Below, piece after piece: positions 1 to 7,781 of a DNA stretch of 64,000 nt; within the stretch, counting starts at the first letter, position 1; the number at the start of each line of letters is the position of its first letter. Made by a program: the position numbers and the translations under genes. Source of the stretch: Proteobacteria bacterium SG_bin6 (GTDB lineage Bacteria; Pseudomonadota; Alphaproteobacteria; Sphingomonadales; Sphingomonadaceae). Under the pieces are notes generated by a model that was not told where the DNA came from, did not search any database, and saw only the letters and a program-made list of their open reading frames with translations. Location: assembly GCA_002083435.1 (NCBI GenBank), contig LWDJ01000021.1, positions 1 through 64,000 of the forward strand. The letters run 5' to 3'.

Positions 1-243
1 GGCCGCAGCGCTTGGCGCGGCGGGCGGCGCGGCCGGGGCGGGAGCGGCGGGCGCCGGCGCCGCGGCCTTGGCCTCCTCATGCGCCTTCACCGGCGAGGGG
101 CGCGCCTGCAGGCCCAAGCGGTGCGCCTTGCCGATCACCGCGTTGCGGCTGACGCCCCCCAAGGTCTCGGCGATCTGGCTGGCGGTAAGGCCCTTTTCCC
201 ACATCGTCTTCAGCGTTTCGATCCGCTCTTCGGTCCAGCTCAT
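1..243 (-). CDS. gcrA: GcrA cell-cycle regulator, partial (C-terminus beyond left edge)
   Basis: The minus strand opens with ATG at 243 and stays open to the window edge, giving 81 residues. It begins MSWTEERIETLKTMW and contains SASQIAETLGG-like helix-turn-helix sequence (here TASQIAETLGGVSRNAVIGK), which is the hallmark of GcrA. An Ala/Pro-rich linker starts near residue 55, as in other GcrA proteins. GcrA binds sigma-70 RNA polymerase and activates methylation-sensitive cell-cycle promoters in alphaproteobacteria. The RNA-polymerase-binding C-terminal part lies outside the window. The next gene, on the plus strand, starts 73 bp away, so the two are divergent. Confidence 0.9.
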   Translation of the reverse strand, partial: MSWTEERIETLKTMWEKGLTASQIAETLGGVSRNAVIGKAHRLGLQARPSPVKAHEEAKAAAPAPAAPAPAAPPAAPSAAA

Positions 244-315
244 TCTTTATCCTTCACCGCCTGCCCTTACCGGCCAGCTTGCCCAGCACAGCCCGAGCGA
301 CTACCCCGCTTGGCC

Positions 316-1152
316 ATGAGCAGCCAAGAACAACTTTCCCGCCAGCATCCGCCAGGGGCGCCGCTGTTCCGCCGCGTGAATTGGGGAGGGCTCCGCACGC
401 TCTATGTGAAGGAGGTGCGCCGCTTCTTCAAGGTGCAGCTGCAAACCGTCTGGGGTCCGGCGGTGACGGCGGTGCTGTTCATGGTGATCTTCACCGTCGC
501 GACCGGCGCGCGGCGGCCGATTCTGGTCGGCGGCACCGCGGTCGCCTTCGCCGACTTCCTGGCGCCCGGGCTGATCATGATGCAGATGCTGCAGAACGCC
601 TTCGCCAATTCCAGCTTTTCGCTGCTCGTCGGCAAGATCCAGGGGACGATCGTCGATTATCTGATGCCGCCGCTGTCGACCGGCGAGCTGCTCGCCGGGC
701 TGGTCGGCGGGGCGGTGACGCGCGCTTTCTGTATCGGCGGGGCGGTGTTCCTGGTGGTGCAGCTGTGGCCGGGGGTGCATGTCGTGCCGCGCCACCCGCT
801 CGCGATCCTTTATTTCGCGCTGACGGGCTCGGTGTTCCTGTCGCTGCTCGGGGTGCTGACTTCGATGTGGGCGGAGAAATTCGATCACGCGGCGAGCGTC
901 ACCAATTTCGTGATCGCGCCCTTGTCGCTGCTGTCGGGCACCTTCTACTCGATCGACCGGCTGGCGCCCGCGTTCCAGACGATCAGCCATTTCAACCCGT
1001 TCTTCTACATCATCTCGGGCTTTCGCTACGGCTTCCTGCTGGAGGCGGATTCGAACGTCGCGCTGGGCGCGGTGGTGATCGGGGCAATCGACGTGGTGTT
1101 CGGCCTGCTCGTCTACCGCCTGCTCGCCAGCGGCTGGCGACTGAAGAGCTGA
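316..1152 (+). CDS. ABC-2 type transporter permease
   Basis: 278 residues if the ATG at 316 is used; the frame is open further upstream, but the extra sequence is Arg/Pro-rich and lies antisense to gcrA's 5' end. The protein has a short cytoplasmic start, the motif VKEVRRFFKVQLQTVW, then about six hydrophobic segments, and the typical late motif of ABC-2 permeases (LSGTFYSIDRLAPAFQ followed by NPFFYIISGFRYG). This family forms the membrane part of exporters for drugs, polysaccharides or lipids. The ATPase partner is not in the window, so the substrate is unknown. The gene ends just before a small GC-rich hairpin. Confidence 0.85.
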   Translation: MSSQEQLSRQHPPGAPLFRRVNWGGLRTLYVKEVRRFFKVQLQTVWGPAVTAVLFMVIFTVATGARRPILVGGTAVAFADFLAPGLIMMQMLQNAFANSSFSLLVGKIQGTIVDYLMPPLSTGELLAGLVGGAVTRAFCIGGAVFLVVQLWPGVHVVPRHPLAILYFALTGSVFLSLLGVLTSMWAEKFDHAASVTNFVIAPLSLLSGTFYSIDRLAPAFQTISHFNPFFYIISGFRYGFLLEADSNVALGAVVIGAIDVVFGLLVYRLLASGWRLKS

Positions 1153-1169
1153 CGTCCCGCGCCGGGACG
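1153..1169. other. GC-rich hairpin after the ABC-2 permease stop codon
   Basis: CGTCCCG (1153-1159) and CGGGACG (1163-1169) form a perfect 7-bp stem with a 3-nt loop, starting one base after the TGA stop. There is no T-run afterwards, so it may be a weak or Rho-assisted end of transcription rather than a classic intrinsic terminator. Confidence 0.4.
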
Positions 1170-1224
1170 GCGTTAACGATTCTGGCCGCTGGCCCTAATT
1201 CTTACCGGCGCGTTAACTGCGCTT

Positions 1225-1380
1225 ATGAACGGCTTGTTAAACCCTTCGGCGCGCCATCCGCTGCGCCGCCGCCTGCCCCCGCCGCGCCCCGCGCGCCGGC
1301 ATGACGATGACCAGGATCTGCGCCTGTTCGCGCTGAGCTTCACTGCCTTCTTCATCTGCATCTACACGCTGATCTTCTGA
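1225..1380 (+). CDS. small single-pass membrane protein, unknown function
   Basis: A 51-residue reading frame from ATG 1225 to TGA 1380. Residues 1-32 are strongly basic and proline-rich (RRRLPPPRPARRHDDD), and the last 18 are a hydrophobic helix ending in FFICIYTLIF. That layout fits a small inner-membrane protein with a cytoplasmic basic tail. It sits between an ABC permease and the convergent MFS gene, whose last base is directly adjacent. No family was recognised. The frame is short, but the clean basic/hydrophobic division and the tight packing against the next gene make it credible. Confidence 0.5.
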   Translation: MNGLLNPSARHPLRRRLPPPRPARRHDDDQDLRLFALSFTAFFICIYTLIF

Positions 1381-2679
1381 TCAGTCGCATAGCTGGTGCA
1401 GCCGGTGCCCGAGCCAGGCGGCGATCGGGCTCATCGCCGCGACCAGGAACAGCATGTCCTGCGGCAGCACGCCGAGCGCGCCGATGCCGACCACGACGCC
1501 CGAACTCACCGCCATCGCGCCGGCGTTGACGACATTGTTCGCCGCCACCGTGCGCGAGGTCTGGTCCTTTTCCACAGAAGTGGTGAGGAAGGCGTAGAGC
1601 GGCACCACGAACATCCCGCCGGTGATCGCGATCGCCATCAGCACGGCGATCACCGCCCAGGCGCGCGACAGGCTGAAGAACGCCTCCAGATCATAGAGCG
1701 TGCCCGCCGGCGCCGCCGGCCAGGCGCGGCACAGCAGCGAGAAAGCGACGACGCACAGCCCCATCGCGATCACCGATCCCGGCGCATATTTGGCCGAAGT
1801 ATGCCCCTTCAGCAGCGCGTTGATCGCCACCGAGCCGACCGCGACCCCGATCGAGAACAAGGCGATGATCGTCGTCGTCACCGTCTCGTCGGCGGTCAGC
1901 ACATTCTTCACCAGCGGCGGGAAGATGATGATCAGCACCGCCCCCATCGACCAGAAGAAGCTGATCGCGACGATCGCCATGAACAGCCGGGGAATGTGCA
2001 TCGTCGCGGAGATGATGCGCAGGCTGGCGGTGAAGGGATTGGCGTCGATCTTCAGCACCTTGCCCAGCCGCGGCGCGGGCGGCACGCGCAGCGACATCAG
2101 CCAGCCGACGCCGGCGATGGAGAGCACGCTGATCACCGTCCAATGCGGCGGCAGTTTCGCCAGGAAACCGGCGACGATCGTGCCCGTCAGGATCGCGAGA
2201 TAGGTCGCCGCCTCCACCAGGCCGGTGCCGCCCAGCACCTCGTCCTCGCGCAGATGCTGCGGCAGGATCGCGTACTTGATCGGGCCGAAAAAGGTGGAAT
2301 GCACCCCCAACCCCAGCACCGCGATCAGCATCAGCGTCAGCCCCGCCATGCTGTAGCCGGCATGGGCGATCAGCAGCCCGGCGCCGCCGGCGACCATGAT
2401 CAGGATTTCGGCGGTCTTGACGATGCGGATGATGCGCGCCTTGTCGTGCGTGTCCGCCAATTGCCCGGCCAGCGCCGAAAGCAGGAAGAACGGCAGGATG
2501 CCGATGGCGGTGGCCAGCGCGTTGAACGACTGCTCCACCTTCGCGTCGTTGAAGATGCGATAGGTCGCGAACAGCACCATCGCCTGCTTGAACAGATTGT
2601 CGTTGAAAGCTCCCAGAAACTGCGTGGTGAAGAGCGGGAGAAAGCGGCGCTCCTTGAGTAGCCCGAGCGCGTTCAGCAT
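1381..2679 (-). CDS. MFS transporter, lysophospholipid transporter LplT-like
   Basis: 432 residues from the ATG at 2679. This start matches the usual N-terminus of the family (LLKERRFLPLFTTQFLGAFN); the frame extends 23 codons further upstream without family resemblance. About 11-12 hydrophobic segments follow, with MFS-like loop sequence AGQLADTHDKARI near residue 70 and the motif GVHSTFFGPIKYAILPQHL that is typical of LplT-type carriers. LplT flips lysophospholipids across the inner membrane for re-acylation. In many bacteria the carrier is fused or adjacent to an acyltransferase; here it stands alone. It is divergent from pgsA, another phospholipid gene. Confidence 0.8.
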   Translation of the reverse strand: MLNALGLLKERRFLPLFTTQFLGAFNDNLFKQAMVLFATYRIFNDAKVEQSFNALATAIGILPFFLLSALAGQLADTHDKARIIRIVKTAEILIMVAGGAGLLIAHAGYSMAGLTLMLIAVLGLGVHSTFFGPIKYAILPQHLREDEVLGGTGLVEAATYLAILTGTIVAGFLAKLPPHWTVISVLSIAGVGWLMSLRVPPAPRLGKVLKIDANPFTASLRIISATMHIPRLFMAIVAISFFWSMGAVLIIIFPPLVKNVLTADETVTTTIIALFSIGVAVGSVAINALLKGHTSAKYAPGSVIAMGLCVVAFSLLCRAWPAAPAGTLYDLEAFFSLSRAWAVIAVLMAIAITGGMFVVPLYAFLTTSVEKDQTSRTVAANNVVNAGAMAVSSGVVVGIGALGVLPQDMLFLVAAMSPIAAWLGHRLHQLCD

Positions 2680-2817
2680 GGCAGAGGGTGTAATCCTTTT
2701 GGCATCAAAGTGGCCGGCGACATAGCCGATGCCCGACAAATGCGGCAAATGGATTCGGTCGGGGGGCGGCGGAGGTTACGGCTTCCCAGCGGACGCGGGC
2801 CGCCTTAATTCGGGGGG

Positions 2818-3372
2818 ATGCTCACCCTGCCCAATCTGCTGACGCTTTCGCGGATCGTCGCGGTGCCGCTGCTGGTGCTGCTGCTCGCCTGGCCCGGCTG
2901 GGCGCTGGGCTATGCGCTGGCGTTCGCGCTCTACTGCCTGATGGGCGTGACCGATTATTTCGACGGTTATCTGGCCCGCGCGCAGGGCACGGTGTCGAAG
3001 CTGGGCATTTTCCTCGATCCGATCGCCGACAAGATCATGGTCGCCGCCGTCATCCTGATCTTGGTGGGTGCGCAGCGGATCACCGGGCTCGACGTGATCG
3101 CCGCGCTCGTCATCCTGCTGCGCGAGATCGCGGTATCGGGGCTGCGCGAGTTCCTGGCGCAGCTGCAGGTGTCGGTGCCGGTATCGCAACTCGCCAAGTG
3201 GAAAACCACGCTGCAGCTGGTCGCGCTTGGCGCGCTGATCCTTGCGGGGGCGCTGCCCGGGTTCGCGATGCTGCACTTGATCGGCCTGGTCGCGCTGTGG
3301 AGCGCCGCGCTGCTGACACTGGTGACGGGCTACGACTATCTGCGCGTCGGCCTGAAGCATATGGATAGCTGA
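2818..3372 (+). CDS. pgsA: CDP-diacylglycerol-glycerol-3-phosphate 3-phosphatidyltransferase
   Basis: 184 residues, the normal PgsA length. The CDP-alcohol phosphotransferase signature D-G-x2-A-R-x8-G-x3-D-x3-D is complete (DYFDGYLARAQG followed by GIFLDPIADK) near residues 43-71. The first residues, MLTLPNLLTLSRIVAVPLLV, are typical of PgsA. Four to five hydrophobic segments place it in the inner membrane. It makes phosphatidylglycerolphosphate, the committed step to phosphatidylglycerol and cardiolipin. Its stop codon overlaps the moaD start (TGATG), so the two are translationally coupled. Confidence 0.93.
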   Translation: MLTLPNLLTLSRIVAVPLLVLLLAWPGWALGYALAFALYCLMGVTDYFDGYLARAQGTVSKLGIFLDPIADKIMVAAVILILVGAQRITGLDVIAALVILLREIAVSGLREFLAQLQVSVPVSQLAKWKTTLQLVALGALILAGALPGFAMLHLIGLVALWSAALLTLVTGYDYLRVGLKHMDS

Positions 3373-3623
3373 TGGAGCTGCTCTACTTCGCCTGGGTGCG
3401 CGAGAAGATGGGCCGCGGCGGCGAGCGGGTGGCGCCGCCGGCCGAGGTCGAGACGGTCGCGCAGCTGATCGCCTGGCTGCGCGCGCGCGGGGCAGTGGAG
3501 GACGCGGCGCTCGCCGACAGCGCACGGTTGCGCGCCGCGGTCGATCAGGTGTTCGTCGGGCTCGATGCCTCGATCAAGGGCGCGCGCGAGGTGGCGCTGT
3601 TCCCGCCGGTGACGGGCGGATGA
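3372..3623 (+). CDS. moaD: molybdopterin synthase sulfur-carrier subunit MoaD
   Basis: 83 residues with a ubiquitin-like beta-grasp pattern and the essential C-terminal Gly-Gly (FPPVTGG), which is adenylated and thiocarboxylated to carry sulfur. It begins MELLYFAWVREKMG, typical of MoaD. The start codon overlaps the pgsA stop by one base, and the stop overlaps the moaE start by four bases. MoaD and MoaE together form molybdopterin synthase, which converts cyclic pyranopterin monophosphate to molybdopterin in the cytoplasm. The pairing with moaE makes the assignment secure. Confidence 0.92.
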   Translation: MELLYFAWVREKMGRGGERVAPPAEVETVAQLIAWLRARGAVEDAALADSARLRAAVDQVFVGLDASIKGAREVALFPPVTGG

Positions 3624-4057
3624 TCCGCGTGCTGCTGCCCACCACGCCAATCGATACGGCGGCCGAACTCGCGCGGCTGGAAGGCGCCGACGCGGGCGCG
3701 GTCGCGAGCTTCACCGGCCTGGTGCGGCGCGACGATGGGGTGAGCGCGCTCGAGCTGGAACATTATCCGGGCGCGACCGATGCGGCGCTGCTGAAGCTCG
3801 CCCAGAGCGCGGTGGAACGCTGGTCGCTGAACGCGGCGACGATCGTCCACCGCGTCGGGCGGATGCTGCCGGGCGAACGCATCGTCTTCGTCGGCACCGC
3901 CGCGCGCCACCGGGCGGCGGCGCTGGAGGCGTGCGCGTTCCTGATCGACCGGCTGAAGACCGACGCGCCGTTCTGGAAGCGCGAGGAAACGCCGCAAGGC
4001 GCGCGCTGGGTGGAGGCACGCGCGGCGGACGACGCGGCGGCAGGGCGCTGGGATTGA
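3620..4057 (+). CDS. moaE: molybdopterin synthase catalytic subunit MoaE
   Basis: 145 residues with the MoaE motifs LELEHYPGATDAAL, a conserved HRVGRMLPGE, and the late active-site segment DAPFWKREET, whose Lys residues take part in dithiolene formation. It starts in a 4-bp ATGA overlap with moaD. Length and motif order agree with the family. It is probably the last gene of the pgsA-moaD-moaE unit, since the next genes run on the opposite strand. Confidence 0.93.
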   Translation: MIRVLLPTTPIDTAAELARLEGADAGAVASFTGLVRRDDGVSALELEHYPGATDAALLKLAQSAVERWSLNAATIVHRVGRMLPGERIVFVGTAARHRAAALEACAFLIDRLKTDAPFWKREETPQGARWVEARAADDAAAGRWD

Positions 4058-4093
4058 ACGGCACGGGTTTCGTCCTCCCGGGCCGCTGAAGCG

Positions 4094-4393
4094 CTACCCC
4101 TCCACCGCCACCGTCAGCGCCTCGATCCGCGCCTCCACCTCGCCGCCCACCGTTGCCCGCTCGACGAGAGCCAAATCGGCCACCAGCTCGCGCCGCGTGT
4201 CGAACTCGGCGTCATGCAGCCCCGCGAGCCAGGCATCGAACGCCGGCGAGGCGGCGGCGGCCAGCGTCAGCGCATGGCGGGTGCCGGTGAAGGTCGCGCT
4301 CGCCCAGTGGCGGCTGTGATGCGCGCGCACGCGCACCGCACACCCCGCCGCCGCCGCCGAACGCACCAGCCGCTGGGCGATCAACGCGCTCAT
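4094..4393 (-). CDS. conserved hypothetical protein, possibly SOS-controlled
   Basis: 99 residues, mostly soluble, with an Ala-rich N-terminal half and an acidic C-terminal half (DTRRELVADLALVERATVGG). No catalytic motif or family was recognised. Its start overlaps the stop of the 63-residue gene upstream by four bases (ATGA), so the two form a coupled pair. That pair is read from a promoter region with a GTTC-N7-GTTC box immediately before the first start codon, which suggests LexA control. The last codons approach the end of moaE on the other strand. Confidence 0.6.
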   Translation of the reverse strand: MSALIAQRLVRSAAAAGCAVRVRAHHSRHWASATFTGTRHALTLAAAASPAFDAWLAGLHDAEFDTRRELVADLALVERATVGGEVEARIEALTVAVEG

Positions 4394-4581
4394 GCCTCGA
4401 ACTCGCGGATGAACCGTTCGACCCGCGCCGCCATCGCCTCGCGCGGCTCGCGTCCCCGGCGCAAGTCGCCCACCAGCCGCGGATCATTGGCGGCAAGCCT
4501 CCCAAAGCGCGTCGGCGGCATGTTGGTGCGGCGCAGGAAGCGTTCGATCTTGGACAGCAGCATCATCGTCTCCCGACTCAT
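4390..4581 (-). CDS. small HTH-like protein of unknown function, first gene behind an SOS box
   Basis: 63 residues, highly charged. The middle part (KIERFLRRTNMPPTRFGRLA) resembles the first helices of small lambda-repressor-like DNA-binding domains, and RLVGDLRRGREPR resembles a recognition-helix and loop region; this is a resemblance only. The ATG at 4581 has AAGGA a few bases upstream. It overlaps the next minus gene by four bases. A direct repeat, GTTC at 4583-4586 and 4594-4597, lies immediately before the start, which would place LexA over the promoter or leader. It is divergent from the S24 peptidase/repressor gene. Confidence 0.6.
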   Translation of the reverse strand: MSRETMMLLSKIERFLRRTNMPPTRFGRLAANDPRLVGDLRRGREPREAMAARVERFIREFEA

Positions 4582-4582
4582 T

Positions 4583-4597
4583 GTTCCTTGTTTGTTC
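4583..4597. promoter_or_regulatory. candidate SOS (LexA) box, GTTC-N7-GTTC
   Basis: GTTC at 4583-4586 and GTTC at 4594-4597 are separated by exactly seven bases. This direct repeat is the LexA operator described for alphaproteobacteria such as Rhodobacter and Caulobacter. It lies two bases upstream of the ATG of the minus-strand 63-residue gene and 51 bases from the start of the LexA-like S24 gene, so it could govern either. Confidence 0.6.
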
Positions 4598-4618
4598 TCA
4601 CTGGCTTTCCAACTTGTC

Positions 4619-4632
4619 TAGGATTTTTCCTA
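4619..4632. promoter_or_regulatory. short inverted repeat TAGGA-N4-TCCTA upstream of the S24 repressor
   Basis: TAGGA (4619-4623) and TCCTA (4628-4632) form a perfect inverted repeat with a TTTT centre. It ends 15 bases before the ATG at 4648. It may be an autoregulatory operator for the S24 protein or part of the promoter; the sequence alone does not decide this. Confidence 0.35.
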
Positions 4633-4647
4633 TGCTACAGCCGCGTC

Positions 4648-5256
4648 ATGACGAACGATCCCCGCGCGGCCCTGCTGGCCCATGCGGCGGCGCGGGGGGA
4701 GAGCCTCGCGGCGCTCTCGCGGCTGATCGGGCGCAACGCCGCCTATCTCCAGCAATTCGCGACGCGCGGCTCGCCCAAGCGGCTCGACGAGGGCGACCGG
4801 CGCCGGCTCGCGGCTTATCTGGGGGTGGACGAGGCCGAACTGGGCGGTCCGCCCGCGCCGCCGCCCCCGGTCGCGGTGCCCCGGCTCGATGCGCGCGCGG
4901 CGGCGGGGCATGGCGCGCCGGTGGAGGAAGCGCGCGCGCTGGGGCATGAGACGTTCGACGCGGCCACGTTGCGCGCGCTCGGCCTTGCCCCCGGCGCGGC
5001 GGCGATCCTGACCGCCGAGGGCGATTCGATGCTGCCGACGATCGCCCCGGGCGACGAACTGATGATCGACGCGCGCGACCGCGAGGGCGAAGGGCTGTTC
5101 GTGCTGCGCCGCGACGGCGCGCTGCTGGTGAAGCGCGTCGCCCGCGCCGCCGAAGGCTGGCGCCTGCTGAGCGACAACCCGGCTTATCCACCGATGAGCG
5201 CGGCGGGGGCGGAGCGGATCGGGCGCGTGGTGCGGCTTACCCGGCGGTTACGCTAG
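4648..5256 (+). CDS. S24/LexA-like family peptidase-repressor
   Basis: 202 residues from ATG 4648; 20 further upstream codons are open but hydrophobic and unlike the family. Residues 1-65 look like a helix-turn-helix domain (SRLIGRNAAYLQQFATRG). A Pro/Ala linker follows, then a C-terminal S24 domain with the catalytic Ser in EGDSMLPTI and the Lys in LLVKRVARA. Such proteins are phage-type repressors or LexA paralogues that self-cleave on RecA filaments or act as non-cleaving regulators. It lacks the usual LexA N-terminal winged helix, so it is probably not the main LexA. It is divergent from two genes behind an SOS-type box. Confidence 0.8.
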   Translation: MTNDPRAALLAHAAARGESLAALSRLIGRNAAYLQQFATRGSPKRLDEGDRRRLAAYLGVDEAELGGPPAPPPPVAVPRLDARAAAGHGAPVEEARALGHETFDAATLRALGLAPGAAAILTAEGDSMLPTIAPGDELMIDARDREGEGLFVLRRDGALLVKRVARAAEGWRLLSDNPAYPPMSAAGAERIGRVVRLTRRLR

Positions 5257-5260
5257 GCGC

Positions 5261-5440
5261 TCAGCCCCGCCCGCGATCGAGCAGCCACACGCCCAGCGCC
5301 AGCAACGCCCCCACGCCGAGCCCGATCAGCAAGCCCGCGCTCGGCTGCCGCTGGGTCGCGCCGATGAAGGCACCGAGCATGGTCGCGATCGCGATCAGGA
5401 TGCCACCCGCTGCGGATGGCCGTTTGGAAGGTCTGGGCAT
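5261..5440 (-). CDS. small two-helix membrane protein, unknown function
   Basis: 59 residues if ATG 5440 is used (MPRPSKRPSAAGG); the frame continues 27 codons upstream. There is a basic N-terminus, two hydrophobic helices (GILIAIATMLGAFIGATQ and GLLIGLGVGALLALGVWLL) and a short DRGRG tail. It is convergent with the S24 gene, whose stop is only four bases away. No family was recognised. The arrangement of basic residues outside the helices is consistent with an inner-membrane hairpin. Confidence 0.55.
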   Translation of the reverse strand: MPRPSKRPSAAGGILIAIATMLGAFIGATQRQPSAGLLIGLGVGALLALGVWLLDRGRG

Positions 5441-5541
5441 CGCAGCGCCCTGCCATGCCCGCGCTGCAAAGGCTATGGCTGTCACCATGTTTACCAAAAT
5501 GGGTAAAGCGATGGAGGGCAAGCCGCGCCTAAGGAGAGCTC

Positions 5542-5784
5542 ATGCATGCCACCACCGCGCCGGCCGACCCGCTTCCCATTCTGACCGATCGAGCGCTGGC
5601 GGAGACCGCGCTGGCGTTAATCGCATCGCATGGCGACGCGGCGCTGATCCACGCGACCCAACGCGTTCAGGCCAGCCACGACGCGGGCAATGTCGTCAAT
5701 TTCTGTCGTTATCGGCAGATCGCGCGGCTGATCGCCGCCCTGCAACGCGCCGATGGCCTCGCCAGCGAGGCGCTGCTTCAATAA
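5542..5784 (+). CDS. conserved hypothetical protein, 80 residues
   Basis: 80 residues, soluble, mostly helical by composition (ALAETALALIASHGDAALIH and RYRQIARLIAALQRADG). AAGGAGAG lies a few bases before the ATG at 5542, a strong ribosome binding site. No domain was recognised. Its last seven bases overlap the end of the priming transferase gene on the opposite strand. It marks the boundary between the housekeeping block and the EPS locus. Confidence 0.55.
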   Translation: MHATTAPADPLPILTDRALAETALALIASHGDAALIHATQRVQASHDAGNVVNFCRYRQIARLIAALQRADGLASEALLQ

Positions 5785-7164
5785 GCGCGGCGGTGGACCA
5801 GCACCGCGACGGTACGGATCAAAATATAGACATCGATGAACAGCGACCAGCGCGAGGCATATTCGAGGTCGCATTGCAGGCGCAGCATCAGATCGTCGCG
5901 GTGATCGGTCGCGCCGCGAAAGCCACGCACCTGGGCGAGGCCGGTAATCCCGGGCTTGATGGCATGGCGGAGCCAAATAGCGCCGGTCGACATGCCAAAA
6001 GAGCTGATCGCCGGCGAGCGAGCCGAGCGCATGCGGCCGCGGGCCTACCAGGCTCATATCGCCTTCAAGCACGTTGAACAGCTGGGGCAGCTCGTCCAGG
6101 CTCGTGCGGCGCAGTAGGCGACCGAAACGCGTAATCCGATCATCGTCTCGCTGCGTCGAACGGCGCCCGTCGCTGTCGCACGTCTCGACGCGCATCGTGC
6201 GGAATTTATAGACGTCGAACAGCCGATTGCTCCGGCCCATACGTCGTTGCCGAAACAGCACTGGACCAGGGCTCGAGAGCTTCACCAGCACCGCGATCAA
6301 AAGCATCAGCGGGGTCAGCACGATGATCGCAGGCACCGTGAGCGCGAGATCGAACAGGCGCTTGAGCAAGCGGCTGCGAATGTCGAGCCGGCCGGTTGAC
6401 ACCGGAATGCCGGAAAGCGTCGCATCGCTATCGAGGCTGAGATGGCCGATCGCGTGAAGCTCCGGCAACAACAATTCGCCATTGCAGCCAATGCCCTTCA
6501 GGAACAGCGACCAAGTCTCGCGCCGGTCGCGCGCGGCAGAGACCACGACCTGGTCTGCGCCGTAAAGCAGGCTCGAAATCTGGTGCAGCGCGTGCGGATC
6601 GTTGGGATCGGCGACAATGCCGAGCGCCGCCATGTCGAGCACTTCGTAACCGTGCGGCGCCTCGACCGCTTCGCCGTCGATCACCAGCACACGGCGAATG
6701 AAACGCGCGCCGAGCTTTTCGCCGACGAACCACTGTACCACCAGCCGCTCGCCCGTGATCACCAGCGCGGCGATCGCAACGCCCACGAACAGAAACAGCC
6801 GCGAGATATCCGTGCCGTCCTTGATCGCAACCGAGGTAAGCGCATTGAACGCAAGGGCCAAAGCGAGCGACGAGAGCACGCGCTCAATCCCCACCCGGTT
6901 CGCCACCGCTTCATAACTGTAGGCGCCCGAATAGAAGGCAACGACCACGAACATGGGCAGCAGCGTGATCAGCGTGGCACTGTCCATCACAAAGCCAAGC
7001 GTGCCGTGACGAAGGAGCGCCGAGATCGCGAAGCCCAAGCAGATAGCCGCCAGGTCGAGCAGCATCTGCACCAGATATACCACGACGCGCATCGATTCCG
7101 TGGTGATCGGCCGCGCGGGAGCCTGAGCCCGAATTTCGGGAGAGAGAGCCAGATTGCCGGTCAA
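5778..7164 (-). pseudogene. EPS priming polyprenyl glycosylphosphotransferase (SpsB/GelB-like), frameshifted
   Basis: The protein has several N-terminal membrane segments, a middle domain, and a C-terminal bacterial sugar transferase domain (KRLFDLALTVPAIIV, then SPGPVLFRQRRMG, VYKFRTM, RRTSLDELPQLFNVLEGDMS and GPRPHA). This family starts repeat-unit synthesis by moving a hexose-1-phosphate onto undecaprenyl phosphate. After LFWHVDRRY the frame is lost. The conserved end (WLRHAIKPGITGLAQVRG to VLVHRRAY) continues in another frame. Removing one A from the AAA at 5975-5977 restores a continuous frame. The start is uncertain: TTG 7164 (behind a GGGGGCGA sequence), TTG 7176 or GTG 7317. It may be a true mutation or a homopolymer error. 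Confidence 0.8.
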
Positions 7165-7373
7165 TGTCGCCCCCAAACACCATTTCGTGGGCGCCCAGCA
7201 AGGCACACCCCGCCCCCCGAGCACAAACGGGTGACGATCAGGCCATATACCCGCCGAACGAGAGGGACAATAACAGCTTGGCGCCGCCCGGCCAACTACC
7301 GCCCCGTAACGATGCACTGATCCGGGATGAAGCGAGCGAACCGCTCGGCCAGTCGTTCAGGCTGAACGATCAG

Positions 7374-7535
7374 TCAAAAAACAAGCAGTGCGGCGACTGT
7401 GAAACCAGCGAGCAAGGCGGCATAGCCTATCCAGCGCGACGCCCAATATGCAACCGCTTCCTCGTTACGGCCGATGGCTGCGGGAAAGGGCCGAAAGTGC
7501 CCGGGGTGGATGCTGAAATCAGGCAAGCCATTCAT
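7374..7535 (-). CDS. small single-pass membrane protein in the EPS locus
   Basis: 53 residues from ATG 7535 (MNGLPDFSIHPGHFRPFPA); the frame is open upstream but AT-rich and unlike coding DNA. The C-terminal 20 residues form a hydrophobic helix (YAALLAGFTVAALLVF). Its plan, a polar N-terminal part plus a terminal helix, is the same as that of the divergent small gene at 7782. No family was recognised. It lies upstream of the priming transferase on the same strand, 209 bp away. Confidence 0.45.
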   Translation of the reverse strand: MNGLPDFSIHPGHFRPFPAAIGRNEEAVAYWASRWIGYAALLAGFTVAALLVF

Positions 7536-7781
7536 CGAATAAGTCTCGCTCAATGCCCTTATATCGCAGCCTTCGCCGCCCTCTCCAAAAGGAAAATTAT
7601 GTATCGAAACGGCACATTGCAAGCACGTATTTTCCGCATGACCAAGACGGCAGCTTAAAAACGATATTCGCCAAATACCTTCGCAGTTGCACAATGGAAT
7701 TCGCAAGTGCAGCATGCCGCCGGCTTTTACTTGTTGTTAGGCTTTGCATGTGCATGCATGGCGCCAACCAAGGAGCCGACA

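Noticed and set aside
1172..1217. Two GTTAAC motifs (1172-1177 and 1212-1217) considered as CtrA boxes.
   Set aside because: CtrA sites need two half-sites about seven bases apart; these are 40 bases apart, so chance occurrence is likely.
1396..2661. Long open frame on the plus strand opposite the MFS gene (421 codons).
   Set aside because: Composition is His/Arg/Gln/Asp-rich with no hydrophobic core, as expected for an antisense shadow in high-GC DNA. The opposite frame encodes a clear membrane carrier.
5617..5777. Possible longer C-terminus of the priming transferase in its first frame.
   Set aside because: The extra sequence is Arg/Pro-rich with no family similarity and runs antisense through the 80-residue gene; the real C-terminus is found in the shifted frame.
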